Assembly (NCBI RefSeq): GCF_900312675.1 | Contig: NZ_OMPC01000009.1 | Span: forward strand, 806,001-870,000 | Source: Aliivibrio sp. EL58 | GTDB taxonomy: Bacteria; Pseudomonadota; Gammaproteobacteria; Enterobacterales; Vibrionaceae | Reading direction: 5' to 3' | DNA length: 64,000 nt | Part shown: positions 19,946 through 28,897 of the stretch, one piece after another | How the letters are laid out: the number at the start of each line of letters is the position of its first letter | How positions within the stretch are numbered: the first letter of the stretch is position 1 | Program-made: the position numbers and the translations under genes | The notes under the pieces: model-generated | What the model saw: only the letters and a program-made list of their open reading frames with translations | Told to the model about the DNA's origin: nothing | Databases searched by the model: none

Positions 19946-19989
19946 ATACTGATTTCCAGTATGATAAAAATGCTGAGTGTATAACAGCA
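19946..19989 (+). promoter_or_regulatory. ainS copy B promoter/leader block
   Basis: It shares GATTTCCAGTATGAT (19951-19965) with copy A, including TATGAT at 19960-19965. It then has TGCTG (19971-19975) and CAGCA (19985-19989) around a nine-base centre, and a four-codon frame ATG CTG AGT GTA TAA. ATACTG (19946-19951) and CAGTAT (19957-19962) form an extra dyad absent from copy A. No good -35 is visible. Confidence 0.45.
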
Positions 19990-20014
19990 ACTTCTATCAT
20001 CAAAAGGAATAAAA

Positions 20015-21245
20015 ATGAAGACTTTACATCAATTATATATATCAATTACTTCTTGTCTTAGTAATGAAGTAACCCAAAAAAAATCATTCAATAGAACTCA
20101 TCGAAGTCATTTATCAATACAGTAAAGAAATAGATAACCCACACATTTTTCAAGAAATAATCGAGCATAGAAAAGAGACCATATTAGGCAAAATAAACTA
20201 CAGTCACTCAGGAAATCTTGCTTCTATATTCTCAACACCAGAAGCTAAAGAGCTGATAGCAAAATCCCCTTGTAAGCAACTCCCCGAACAATACTTTATT
20301 ATTGAGCAACTCTCTCAACGTATTTTTGGCTGCTTATTGATATGTTGGACAGAATTCGAAATATTTAGAACCATTCAAAATTCAAATCAAATCTGCAATA
20401 ACAAAAAACAACGACAAACGTACCCAAGCGCTCAAGTCATAAATGAGCATTATCATTATGAGATTGTTAGTGATACTGCATTAGATACTCGCCTATTTCA
20501 TACTGAATTTTGTGAGCAACCACTATTACTCTCTGATGCTATTGTTCTGATAAATATTGCTACGTTCATTAAAGAACACAAATGGTATGAAATGCTCAAG
20601 ATCCTTAATATTTCGTCAAAAGGGGAACACTTCATCTTGTATCAATTTGATGAAGAAAGTGACTACCCAAAGATTATTTCATCGGCACTTATTGAACCTT
20701 ATCATCAAAAGAAAAACTGGCTATTCTTCGATGATTTTTTTCAAAGTAACAAATGGAATAAAGCAGAAAGTTCAGAAGCTATTACCCAATATTTTCCAGA
20801 CTTCTCTTCCCAAAAAAACCAACCATGTGATTATTTTAATACACTTTCTTGTTCTGAACTCGAAAATGCAATGTTTTCTTCTATAGTAGATAAAACACGT
20901 ATGTGTGGCGTTATTCGCTTTACCGTCAACGGACCTAAAATGAAACTGAACTATCATATGTATCTCGCACAAAAAGGCCTAGCAAACGCTCTGTTCCTTT
21001 CAGGAAGAGATATGATTTTTTCTATTATAGAACAGCCCGCAATGATACTTTTCTATCAAGAGATGAATAACGTAGAAAGAGAGCATATGCCTTTTGTTTT
21101 TACTGGTTATCAAGATATAAATAACTCAGGATTAGTCACATATAAAGGGATTTGTCTTACAAAAAATGTCCGTTATGTTTTCAATCAATATAATTTTAAA
21201 GAATATAATGTTAAAATTATCCAAAGAAGAAAATTATTAAAATGA
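20015..21245 (+). CDS. ainS: AinS/LuxM-family acyl-homoserine lactone synthase, copy B (frame shift at A8)
   Basis: This is a paralogue of copy A with the same architecture. The start frame (ATG 20015, behind AAAAGGA) reads 23 codons ending Gln-Lys-Lys on an A8 run (20076-20083) and stops at TAA 20123-20125. The conserved remainder (HSIELIEVIYQYSKE through LYLAQKGLANAL to RRKLLK) lies in the +1 frame. That frame is closed by a stop at 20070-20072 and has no ATG before the body of the protein, so it cannot start independently. Removing one A gives 409 residues. Central segments such as LDTRLFHTEFC are identical to copy A, while others differ, so the copies are old paralogues under constraint. 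Confidence 0.78.
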
Positions 21246-21262
21246 TGATGAGTTTGTTATAA

Positions 21263-23719
21263 ATGTTAAGTGGCCTCCCAAAAGATAATTTATTACTGTC
21301 TATTGCCGTCTTTATCTTATTATGGGTGGCCTATTTTATCCGATCTTTGTTTAAAGATCGGATGGAAGTTGACCCTAAAGTTTATCATCCATATATTGCC
21401 TACTCTATTTTTATCGTTCTTTGGATCTTAACCAATTACTATTTTCAATCTAATTTATTAGTTAAATTTACTGAACGTACAGCGATACACGTAGCACTAC
21501 TTGCTAACTTAAGCTCATATTTTGCGTTTAGTTTTGCCTTCTTATTTTCTTGTCGCCTAGTATCAACAGAGAAAAACAAAAAATTAAAAACGTGGCAAGT
21601 GGTTCTTTTTTATGCTGAAACAACGTTTGCTCTTGCCATCAATCTTATACCAAACTTAACCGTTACTGGCGTTACTATTGTCGATAAAGGCCTTTTTACT
21701 ATTCATTTTGGTCCATTTGCGACTCTATTTTTTCTTAATGCCTTCGTATTCATTGGCTTAATAATTTATAATTTTACAAAATTAAGAACAAGTAAAATAA
21801 AACTGAATAAAGAAAAATCGACTTACTTATTGTTTGGTATTTTAATCTTTATGTCTTCCACTATTATTTCTCAAATAATAATACCGACGGTATGGCACGA
21901 CTTTTCATTTGCTTGGATACCACCCGCCCTTTCTGTTACAGAAGCCGTTTTAATTGGTTATACGTTGCTTTACCATCGCTTATACAGCTTCCGTTATATC
22001 TCTTTTTGGGTTGCGTCTTATACGATGACCTTAATCGTCTTTCTTAGCCCTTTTCTCTATTTTTATAATAACCACCAAGAAAACAGTCTATTCTACAGTA
22101 GTATTTTATTGATAATTTCCACTGGTTTATTTTGGAATAAAATACTTTCAAAAGCTAAAATGCTCTCTAGTTTATTAATATACAAAGACAAAAAAACACC
22201 GGTAGATAAAATATATAAAATAGCAGATGAATTTAAATATTCAACTCAACATGCTATTGAGAAATTGGCTTCTCTGCTTGGAACACCACAAGATGATCTA
22301 CTCTTAGTCGGTAAAAACACAAACTACAATATCTTCATACCACATTTGAACCGATCAAATTCTGCATTGGTGAAAGATGAGTTAGATTATCAAATTCACT
22401 ATGCTCCAGAATCAAATCATTCTGAGCTACATCAAGTCCAAAAAGAGATGGATTCCCATAAAACAGCCTTAATACTACCTGTTTTTGGAAAAAATAAGCT
22501 GATTTCTCATTTGCTTATCTCTGCAAACAAACAAGATGGCTCTACTTTTTCTAATGAAGAGATTACCGCTGTACAGTGGGTATTAACCAAGGTTCAAGGG
22601 TATATTGAAAGTGAACGTAAAGTACGCCAGTCTCAAGCACTTGCTAACTCTATCGCCCATGAGATGCGTAACCCTTTATCACAACTTCAATACCACTTTG
22701 AACGTATTGGCGCACACTCAAAAGAAACAACGATCAATGATGAATTACAAAAAGGCAAATTGGCGATCCAACGTGGTGCCCAACTCATTGATATCATTCT
22801 CAGTGAAAGTAAAGGTTCAGAAATAAACCAACATTTATTTAAGTATTATTCCATTTCAGAATTAACCAATCAGTTTATAAATGAATATGCTTTTGACTCA
22901 GAAAAGATTCGTAACCGTATTAACGTTAATCTAAGCGATGATTTCACCATACATGCTAACGATACTTTATTTGGTTTTATCCTCTTTAATTTATTACGTA
23001 ACTCCATTCATTATTTTGATAACTTAGACTGTAAGATATCAATACAGTTAACTAAAGGGAACACGACCAATTCTTTAATCTTTAGAGATACTGGGCCTGG
23101 AATTGATTCAAATATATTACCAAATATCTTTGATGACTTTTTTACTCATAATAAGAAAGGAGGCACTGGTTTAGGGCTATCTTATTGCCTAAGAGTTATG
23201 CACTCCTTTGGTGGCAATATTGCCTGCTATTCAAAAAAAGGGGAATTTACTGAATTCGTTCTGAGTTTTCCTAAAATAAATAATGATATTCAGCCAATAA
23301 CTCAACCTCGACAAGTACAACAAGACATTACATTCGAAACGAATATCACAAATAACAACTCGGAAAGAACAATACTTATTGTTGATGATAAAAAAGTACA
23401 ACGAATGTTAATACAAACCTTCATTGCCAATGATCATCTCACTATTGTTCAAGCCGAAAACGGAGCTGAAGCGGTTCAAATTGTAGATAAAATAGATATT
23501 GACCTGATCTTCATGGATTCCCGTATGCCTGTGATGAATGGAACTGAAGCGGCTGAAAAAATTAAAGCGACTCACCCATCAATTCCTATCATCGCTCTTA
23601 CTGGTGAATCTGGTCATGAAGAGATAGTAAACATCACATCAGTAATGGATGATTATTTAACCAAACCAATATCTAAACCACAATTGCTGCACACTCTCGA
23701 AAAATGGATAAAAAAATAG
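21263..23719 (+). CDS. ainR: AinR/LuxN-type hybrid sensor histidine kinase, copy B
   Basis: This 818-residue paralogue of the copy A kinase follows its synthase by 17 bases. It has the multi-helix N-terminal sensor (about residues 1-290), His466 in NSIAHEMRNPLSQLQ, the ATPase motifs NLLRNSIHYF, DTGPGID and GTGLGLSYC, and a C-terminal receiver with Asp752 in FMDSRMPVMNG. All catalytic residues are present. The sensor helices differ clearly from copy A while the kinase core is nearly identical, suggesting different ligand preference with a shared output. The stop codon lies inside the terminator stem. Confidence 0.88.
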   Translation: MLSGLPKDNLLLSIAVFILLWVAYFIRSLFKDRMEVDPKVYHPYIAYSIFIVLWILTNYYFQSNLLVKFTERTAIHVALLANLSSYFAFSFAFLFSCRLVSTEKNKKLKTWQVVLFYAETTFALAINLIPNLTVTGVTIVDKGLFTIHFGPFATLFFLNAFVFIGLIIYNFTKLRTSKIKLNKEKSTYLLFGILIFMSSTIISQIIIPTVWHDFSFAWIPPALSVTEAVLIGYTLLYHRLYSFRYISFWVASYTMTLIVFLSPFLYFYNNHQENSLFYSSILLIISTGLFWNKILSKAKMLSSLLIYKDKKTPVDKIYKIADEFKYSTQHAIEKLASLLGTPQDDLLLVGKNTNYNIFIPHLNRSNSALVKDELDYQIHYAPESNHSELHQVQKEMDSHKTALILPVFGKNKLISHLLISANKQDGSTFSNEEITAVQWVLTKVQGYIESERKVRQSQALANSIAHEMRNPLSQLQYHFERIGAHSKETTINDELQKGKLAIQRGAQLIDIILSESKGSEINQHLFKYYSISELTNQFINEYAFDSEKIRNRINVNLSDDFTIHANDTLFGFILFNLLRNSIHYFDNLDCKISIQLTKGNTTNSLIFRDTGPGIDSNILPNIFDDFFTHNKKGGTGLGLSYCLRVMHSFGGNIACYSKKGEFTEFVLSFPKINNDIQPITQPRQVQQDITFETNITNNNSERTILIVDDKKVQRMLIQTFIANDHLTIVQAENGAEAVQIVDKIDIDLIFMDSRMPVMNGTEAAEKIKATHPSIPIIALTGESGHEEIVNITSVMDDYLTKPISKPQLLHTLEKWIKK

Positions 23720-23739
23720 CCAGACACTGCTGGCTATTT
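23714..23739. terminator. Bidirectional terminator between ainR copy B and yciO
   Basis: AAATAGCCAG (23714-23723) pairs with CTGGCTATTT (23730-23739). The stem includes the ainR stop codon, and A and T runs flank it. Confidence 0.85.
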
Positions 23740-23759
23740 ATACACTCTGTTCTTTTTAA

Positions 23760-24380
23760 TTATTGAAACGGGCTAGGATCACCAGCACCAATACGAACCA
23801 CATTGATTTCATCATCACTAAAATCAACAACAGTTGTTGGTTGTTCACCTAAGTAACCACCATTCATAATCAAATCCACCGCATGCTCAAGTTGATCACG
23901 AATCGCCTCAGGATCTGACTCTGCCACCTCGTTACCCGGTAAGATCAAGGTTGTCGACATTAGCGGCTCCCCTAATGCTTCGAGCAGATCTAACGCAATT
24001 TTATTGTCAGGTACACGCATACCAATAGTCTTACGTTTTGGGTTCATAAGACGGCGAGGGACTTCTTTAGTGCCTTTAAAAATAAATGTGTACGCACCTG
24101 GCGTATTATTTTTCAATAAACGGAAAACACTATTATCAACACGAGCATAAATTGAAAGCTCAGAAAGATCGCGGCATAACAAAGTAAAGTTATGTTTATC
24201 GTCTAAACGACGGATCTGACAAATACGTTCTAATGCCTGTTTATTCTCAAGCTGGCAACCTAATGCATAACCTGAATCGGTTGGATATATAACCACCCCA
24301 CCATCACGAATGATAGCAACCGCTTGGCTAATTAAGCGGGCTTGTGGGTTATCTGGATGTACATAAAAAAATTGGCTCAT
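23760..24380 (-). CDS. yciO: YciO family protein (Sua5/YciO/YrdC fold)
   Basis: The 206-residue protein carries the YrdC-type fold: VVIYPTDSGYALGCQ near residue 30, ICQIRRLDDKHNFTLLC, and GAYTFIFKG near residue 95. YrdC/Sua5 proteins make threonylcarbamoyl-AMP for tRNA modification. YciO is a paralogue with weak or uncertain activity. It sits downstream of trpH on the same strand with a 46-base gap, the same association seen in enterobacteria. Confidence 0.9.
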   Translation of the reverse strand: MSQFFYVHPDNPQARLISQAVAIIRDGGVVIYPTDSGYALGCQLENKQALERICQIRRLDDKHNFTLLCRDLSELSIYARVDNSVFRLLKNNTPGAYTFIFKGTKEVPRRLMNPKRKTIGMRVPDNKIALDLLEALGEPLMSTTLILPGNEVAESDPEAIRDQLEHAVDLIMNGGYLGEQPTTVVDFSDDEINVVRIGAGDPSPFQ

Positions 24381-24426
24381 TATTCCTCCTGCCTAGCAGG
24401 TCATTGTTATTATTTAAGGATTAAGC

Positions 24427-25272
24427 CTACTCAAATGTTGGTAAATCCCATTCTTGCCATACTGGAACCACCCCTTCAGGCAGCCATAAATTTCTTCCAA
24501 GCTCAGTCCAAGGGGACGGATAATGGAAATCTGAACCTTGTGACGCTTGTAATTCGTAATCAATTGCATAGTTTGCCAGCACTCGTCGCTCTTGTACGCC
24601 TTGCTGAGGTAGAGCAACTTCCATTGCGTCCCCTTTTGCTTCAACAAAAGCAACTAACAATCGTTTAATCCACTTTGCTGTTAAATTATAACGCCCAGGA
24701 TGAGCTAATACTGCCGTTCCTCCCGCATTATGAATCACTTTAACGGCTTCTTCGATTGAGCACCAATCCGGCGGAACATACCCTATGTTATTGCGTGTTA
24801 AGAACTTTTTAAATACCGCTTGCATTGTTTTTGCGTGACCTTGGTCAACTAACCACTTACCAAAATGCGCTCGTGTTAATGACCCGCCATTAGCAAGAGC
24901 CACGGCACCTTCAAATGCTCCTGCATAACCGGCTTTCTCAAGTCGCTCAGCCATTTTTCGTGCTCGTGAGTCTCTACGTTGCGCTTGTTCTTCTATCAAT
25001 GCAATTAATTCAGGGTGATTAACGTCAACATTAAGGCCTACAACATGAATATCCTTGTTGCTCCATAATGTAGAAATTTCAATACCATCAATTAAATGCA
25101 CTGGTAATTCTTTTTCTTTAATCGTTTGGTGGGCTTCTGCTAAGCCAGCGACCGTATCATGATCGGTAATTGCTAAGACTTTTACATCAAAACTTACGGC
25201 TCTTTCTACTAATTCAGCAGGAGACATACGTCCATCCGACGCAGTTGTGTGACTATGTAGGTCTATTTTCAT
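24427..25272 (-). CDS. trpH: PHP-family nuclease/phosphatase TrpH (YciV, RNase AM)
   Basis: The 281-residue PHP-domain protein starts with the metal-binding motif [11 protein letters not shown] and continues with ITDHDT, GIEIS, AHPGRYN and GSDFHYPSP, giving the His/Asp set for a polynuclear metal site. YciV/TrpH removes 3'-phosphate from nucleoside bisphosphates and trims 5' ends of rRNA precursors. It is divergent from the trp operon, with its start about nine bases from the trp -35, so the trp control region probably affects both. Confidence 0.9.
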   Translation of the reverse strand: MKIDLHSHTTASDGRMSPAELVERAVSFDVKVLAITDHDTVAGLAEAHQTIKEKELPVHLIDGIEISTLWSNKDIHVVGLNVDVNHPELIALIEEQAQRRDSRARKMAERLEKAGYAGAFEGAVALANGGSLTRAHFGKWLVDQGHAKTMQAVFKKFLTRNNIGYVPPDWCSIEEAVKVIHNAGGTAVLAHPGRYNLTAKWIKRLLVAFVEAKGDAMEVALPQQGVQERRVLANYAIDYELQASQGSDFHYPSPWTELGRNLWLPEGVVPVWQEWDLPTFE

Positions 25273-25280
25273 AATAATTC

Positions 25281-25316
25281 TTGACTTTCACCTCGCGTAC
25301 TAGTTTACTGGTACGC
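25281..25316 (+). promoter_or_regulatory. trp promoter with TrpR operator
   Basis: TTGACT (25281-25286) and TTTACT (25304-25309) are 17 bases apart. The -10 is embedded in a palindrome whose arms, GCGTACTAGT (25295-25304) and ACTGGTACGC (25307-25316), differ from symmetry at one position. They closely resemble the E. coli trp operator, including the outer GTACGC. TrpR repression by promoter occlusion is inferred from this match. Confidence 0.85.
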
Positions 25317-25375
25317 AGTTAAACACTTTCTCAATGAATAATTGATATTATCTTTGTTTTAATAGTAGGTACTTT

Positions 25376-25453
25376 ATGTCACAGCTTAGCAAACAACAAG
25401 CATTCTTAAAAACTAGCGTGATGACTAAACGTTGGTGGCACTACTTCGGGTAG
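25376..25453 (+). CDS. trpL: trp operon leader peptide
   Basis: This 25-codon frame begins at ATG 25376 and ends at TAG 25451-25453. It carries tandem Trp codons (TKRWWHYFG at its end) immediately before the mutually exclusive attenuator hairpins. Ribosome stalling at the Trp pair when charged tRNA-Trp is scarce would free the antiterminator. The ribosome site is weak (AGGT). Confidence 0.92.
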   Translation: MSQLSKQQAFLKTSVMTKRWWHYFG

Positions 25454-25511
25454 TGTTTTGTGCTTAGTTAAGTAACATGAAACCTTACCCGCCATCTAGC
25501 GGGTTTTTTTA
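25439..25511 (+). promoter_or_regulatory. trp attenuator
   Basis: Three alternative stems are visible. The 1:2 stem is CACTAC (25439-25444) with GTAGTG (25450-25455). The 2:3 antiterminator is CGGGTA (25447-25452) with TACCCG (25486-25491). The 3:4 terminator is ACCCGC (25487-25492) with GCGGGT (25499-25504), followed by seven T. The layout is that of a classical trp attenuator. Confidence 0.92.
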
Positions 25512-25680
25512 TGCCTTAAGCACAACCAATCAGTAAAACTAATAATAGATGAAAATCTAAACAGTCAGTCATTCAGCCCTCACAAGTTTTAAGAAAAGAG
25601 TGGCAACAAAAGTGAAATATGCGACTATGAAAACTAATAAAAATGTAACATCAATTCAACGCATTAGCAGGGAGGCTGGA

Positions 25681-27267
25681 ATGCAGTCAGTAATATCCAA
25701 TGATGGTCAGCTAGAAGTTCTTTCCCTTGACGTTCCATACGTTTCCGATCCAACCCAACTTTACTCTACGTTGTGTGAGAATAAAGAGATGAGCTTGTTG
25801 CTCGAAGGGGCTGAAGTAAACTCTAAGCAAAACATTATAAGCTTAATGCTGATTGACGCGGCGGTACGAATTCATTGTTTTGATAAAGACGTTACCTTAG
25901 AAGCCTTAACAGTAAATGGGGAACGTTTATTACAGACCTTAGCACTATCTCTGCCTTCTTCTTTGATTACTCTATCTTCTCAAACTCTACTCACGCTGCA
26001 CTTTCCAGAGATTAACCAAGATCTGGATGAAGACAGCCGTTTACGTGAGCTTTCTTCTTTTGATGCTCTGCGTTTTATTCAGAATCACTTTGATGGAACT
26101 GGATTGCCCTCTAATGCACTATTTTTAGGCGGTTTATTTGCTTATGATTTAGTGGCGAATTTTGAAAACCTTGGTAATGCAGAAACAACCAATAAGTGTC
26201 CTGATTATGTGTTTTATGTAGCGGAATCACTTTTGGTCATCGATCACCAAACTGAGTCTTCGGTACTTCAGGGCTCACTGTTTAATTCTGATGAGACTAT
26301 CAAAACCAGTGTTTCAGCTCGACTTCTTGAAATTAAAGAATTTTGCTCAGAGCCACATACGGTTCCTGCTGCTCCAACACTAGAAAATTGTGAAGCGGTT
26401 CCAAGTGTCTCCGATGAAGATTTCTGTCAAACCGTATTAGATTTAAAAGAATTTGTAATTAAAGGCGATATTTTCCAAGTTGTTCCTTCTCGTCGATTCA
26501 CTCTTCCTTGTCCCGCGCCATTAGCGGCTTACCGTGAACTGAAAATAGGTAATCCAAGTCCTTATATGTTTTATCTGCAAGATCGCGATTTCACCCTGTT
26601 TGGTGCATCGCCTGAATCTGCATTGAAATACGGTAAAGAAACCAACCAAGTTGAGATTTACCCAATCGCAGGCACACGTCAACGTGGTAAAAACAGCGAT
26701 GGCTCTATCAACCATGATTTAGACAGCCGCATTGAATTAGAACTGCGTTGTGATACCAAAGAAAACGCAGAACACATGATGCTAGTTGATTTGGCTCGTA
26801 ATGATGTGGCTCGTATTTCTGAAGCTGGCACCCGCTATGTGGCTGATTTATTAAAAGTAGACCGCTACAGCCATGTTATGCATCTGGTTTCTCGTGTTGT
26901 TGGTCAACTTCGAGGGGATCTTGATGCCCTTCATGCTTACCAAGCATGTATGAATATGGGGACATTAACTGGCGCACCAAAGATCCGTGCTATGCAGCTC
27001 ATTCGTGACGTAGAAAAAACACGCCGAGGCACTTATGGTGGCGCTGTGGGTTATTTAACAGGCGATGGCAACATGGATACTTGTATTGTTATTCGTTCAG
27101 CCTATGTTGAAGACGGTATCGCTCAAGTTCAAGCCGGAGCTGGTGTGGTGTATGACTCTGACCCACAAGCTGAAGCCGATGAAACTCGTGGAAAAGCCCA
27201 AGCAGTGATCTCAGCAATTCAAAAAGCGCACTTAGCTCAACCAGCAAGCACTAAGGAGAAAAACTAA
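25681..27267 (+). CDS. trpE: Anthranilate synthase component I
   Basis: It converts chorismate and ammonia (from TrpG) to anthranilate. The chorismate-binding half is intact ([47 protein letters not shown]-type core; [11 protein letters not shown] end). The start is placed at ATG 25681 behind AGGGAGG five bases upstream. This gives 528 residues, close to E. coli (520). An in-frame GTG at 25600 or ATG at 25627 would extend it. The N-terminal tryptophan feedback motif reads LLLEG where E. coli has LLLES (Ser40), so Gly43 may alter feedback inhibition. It overlaps trpG by one base. Confidence 0.93.
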   Translation: MQSVISNDGQLEVLSLDVPYVSDPTQLYSTLCENKEMSLLLEGAEVNSKQNIISLMLIDAAVRIHCFDKDVTLEALTVNGERLLQTLALSLPSSLITLSSQTLLTLHFPEINQDLDEDSRLRELSSFDALRFIQNHFDGTGLPSNALFLGGLFAYDLVANFENLGNAETTNKCPDYVFYVAESLLVIDHQTESSVLQGSLFNSDETIKTSVSARLLEIKEFCSEPHTVPAAPTLENCEAVPSVSDEDFCQTVLDLKEFVIKGDIFQVVPSRRFTLPCPAPLAAYRELKIGNPSPYMFYLQDRDFTLFGASPESALKYGKETNQVEIYPIAGTRQRGKNSDGSINHDLDSRIELELRCDTKENAEHMMLVDLARNDVARISEAGTRYVADLLKVDRYSHVMHLVSRVVGQLRGDLDALHAYQACMNMGTLTGAPKIRAMQLIRDVEKTRRGTYGGAVGYLTGDGNMDTCIVIRSAYVEDGIAQVQAGAGVVYDSDPQAEADETRGKAQAVISAIQKAHLAQPASTKEKN

Positions 27268-27875
27268 TGGCTCATATTGTATTACTCGATAATTTCGACT
27301 CCTTTACTTATAACTTGGTTGATCAATTTCGCTCACTTGGTTACCCAGTCACTATTTATCGAAATAGTTTGTCAGCCGCGGCTTTTGAAGAGGCGGTAAA
27401 TAAACTAGAAAATCCGGTAGTTGTACTATCTCCAGGACCAGGTGCGCCATCAGAAGCCGGCTGTATGCCTGAAGTCATTCAACGCTTAAAAGGCAAAGTA
27501 CCTATGATTGGGATTTGTCTTGGTCATCAAGCGATTGTAGAAGCATATGATGGGACAGTTGCTGGAGCAGGTGAAATCGTTCATGGTAAATCAGCAATGA
27601 TGAGCCATAACCAACACGCAATTTTTGATGGGTTACCAAACCCACTCTCTATTGCTCGTTACCACTCTTTAGTGGCAACAAAGGTAACAGAGCAATTAAC
27701 CATTACAGCAACCGTTGATGATTTAGTCATGGCTGTGATCCAAGAAGAAGATAAAGTGTGTGGATTCCAATTTCACCCTGAATCCATTTTAACGACGCAA
27801 GGCGCTGAGCTACTAATTAATACATTAAACTGGGCTTTAAATTTAGATTCAAGCCGTTCAGACAATAAAGAATAA
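27267..27875 (+). CDS. trpG: Anthranilate synthase component II (glutamine amidotransferase)
   Basis: The 202-residue class I amidotransferase supplies ammonia to TrpE. The nucleophile is Cys84 in GICLGHQAI, with His-Glu in FQFHPESI completing the triad. The N-terminal [16 protein letters not shown] is typical. Unlike in E. coli it is a separate gene and not fused to trpD. The ATG shares its A with the trpE stop codon (TAATG), indicating coupled translation and balanced subunits. Confidence 0.96.
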   Translation: MAHIVLLDNFDSFTYNLVDQFRSLGYPVTIYRNSLSAAAFEEAVNKLENPVVVLSPGPGAPSEAGCMPEVIQRLKGKVPMIGICLGHQAIVEAYDGTVAGAGEIVHGKSAMMSHNQHAIFDGLPNPLSIARYHSLVATKVTEQLTITATVDDLVMAVIQEEDKVCGFQFHPESILTTQGAELLINTLNWALNLDSSRSDNKE

Positions 27876-27885
27876 GGATATTCGT

Positions 27886-28893
27886 ATGACTCAAATTGAA
27901 GCCATTTTTACTAAACTGTATGATCAAACTTCGCTTTCAGAAACAGAAAGCCAAGTTCTTTTTGATGCCATTATTAAAGGCGAGTTAGAGCCTATTCTAC
28001 TTACCGCTGCCCTAACCTGTTTGAAAATCAAAGGTGAAACACCAAACGAAATTGCAGGTGCAGCAAAAGCACTGCTTGATAATGCCAATGAATTCCCTCG
28101 CCCTGATTACGATTTCGCCGACATTGTTGGTACCGGTGGAGACGGTTCAAACACCATCAATATTTCCACTACAGCAGCCTTTGTAGCAGCAGCCTGCGGA
28201 TTAAAAATCGCAAAACATGGCAATCGCGGCGTATCAAGTAAATCAGGATCTTCTGACTTATTAGATTCTTTTGGTATTAATTTAGCCATGTCTGCAGAAG
28301 ACACACGAAAAGCGGTTGATGATTTAGGCGTTGCTTTCTTATTTGCGCCTCACTATCACGGTGGTGTTCGTCACGCGATGCCAATTCGTCAAACCATGAA
28401 AACCCGCACCATCTTTAATATCCTTGGTCCTTTAATCAACCCTGCTCGTCCAAACATTGAATTAATGGGTGTGTATGACGAGTCTTTGGTTCGCCCTATC
28501 GCAGAAACCATGGTGAATATGGGAATGAAACGCGCAGCGGTTGTCTTTGGTTCTGGTTTAGATGAGGTTGCTATTCATGGCCCAACAACTGTTGCTGAAA
28601 TTATTGATGGTGAAATCAAAGAATACACATTAACGCCTGAAGATTTTGGTTTAGACACTCATCCGCTTGAAGCAATTAAAGGCGGAGAGCCAGAAGAAAA
28701 CAGAGCGATTATTACTGATATTCTGACAGGTAAAGGCACTGACGCTCAACTGGGCGCTATTGCGGTTAATGTTTCACTATTAATGCGTCTGTTTGGTCAT
28801 GAAGATTTAAAAGCCAATGCACAAAAAGCCATTGATGCGATGAACTCAGGTAAAGCATTTGAGCTAGTTCAACAACTGGCTGCACGAGGATAG
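27886..28893 (+). CDS. trpD: Anthranilate phosphoribosyltransferase
   Basis: The 335-residue enzyme transfers a phosphoribosyl group from PRPP to anthranilate, the second committed step. The PRPP-binding glycine loop IVGTGGDGSNTINIST, the GNRGVSSKSGSSDLL segment and RTIFNILGPLINP are all present and in order. It follows trpG by 10 bases with an AAGGA ribosome site, and precedes trpCF by four. Length is standard for a free-standing TrpD. Confidence 0.96.
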   Translation: MTQIEAIFTKLYDQTSLSETESQVLFDAIIKGELEPILLTAALTCLKIKGETPNEIAGAAKALLDNANEFPRPDYDFADIVGTGGDGSNTINISTTAAFVAAACGLKIAKHGNRGVSSKSGSSDLLDSFGINLAMSAEDTRKAVDDLGVAFLFAPHYHGGVRHAMPIRQTMKTRTIFNILGPLINPARPNIELMGVYDESLVRPIAETMVNMGMKRAAVVFGSGLDEVAIHGPTTVAEIIDGEIKEYTLTPEDFGLDTHPLEAIKGGEPEENRAIITDILTGKGTDAQLGAIAVNVSLLMRLFGHEDLKANAQKAIDAMNSGKAFELVQQLAARG

Positions 28894-28897
28894 AAAG

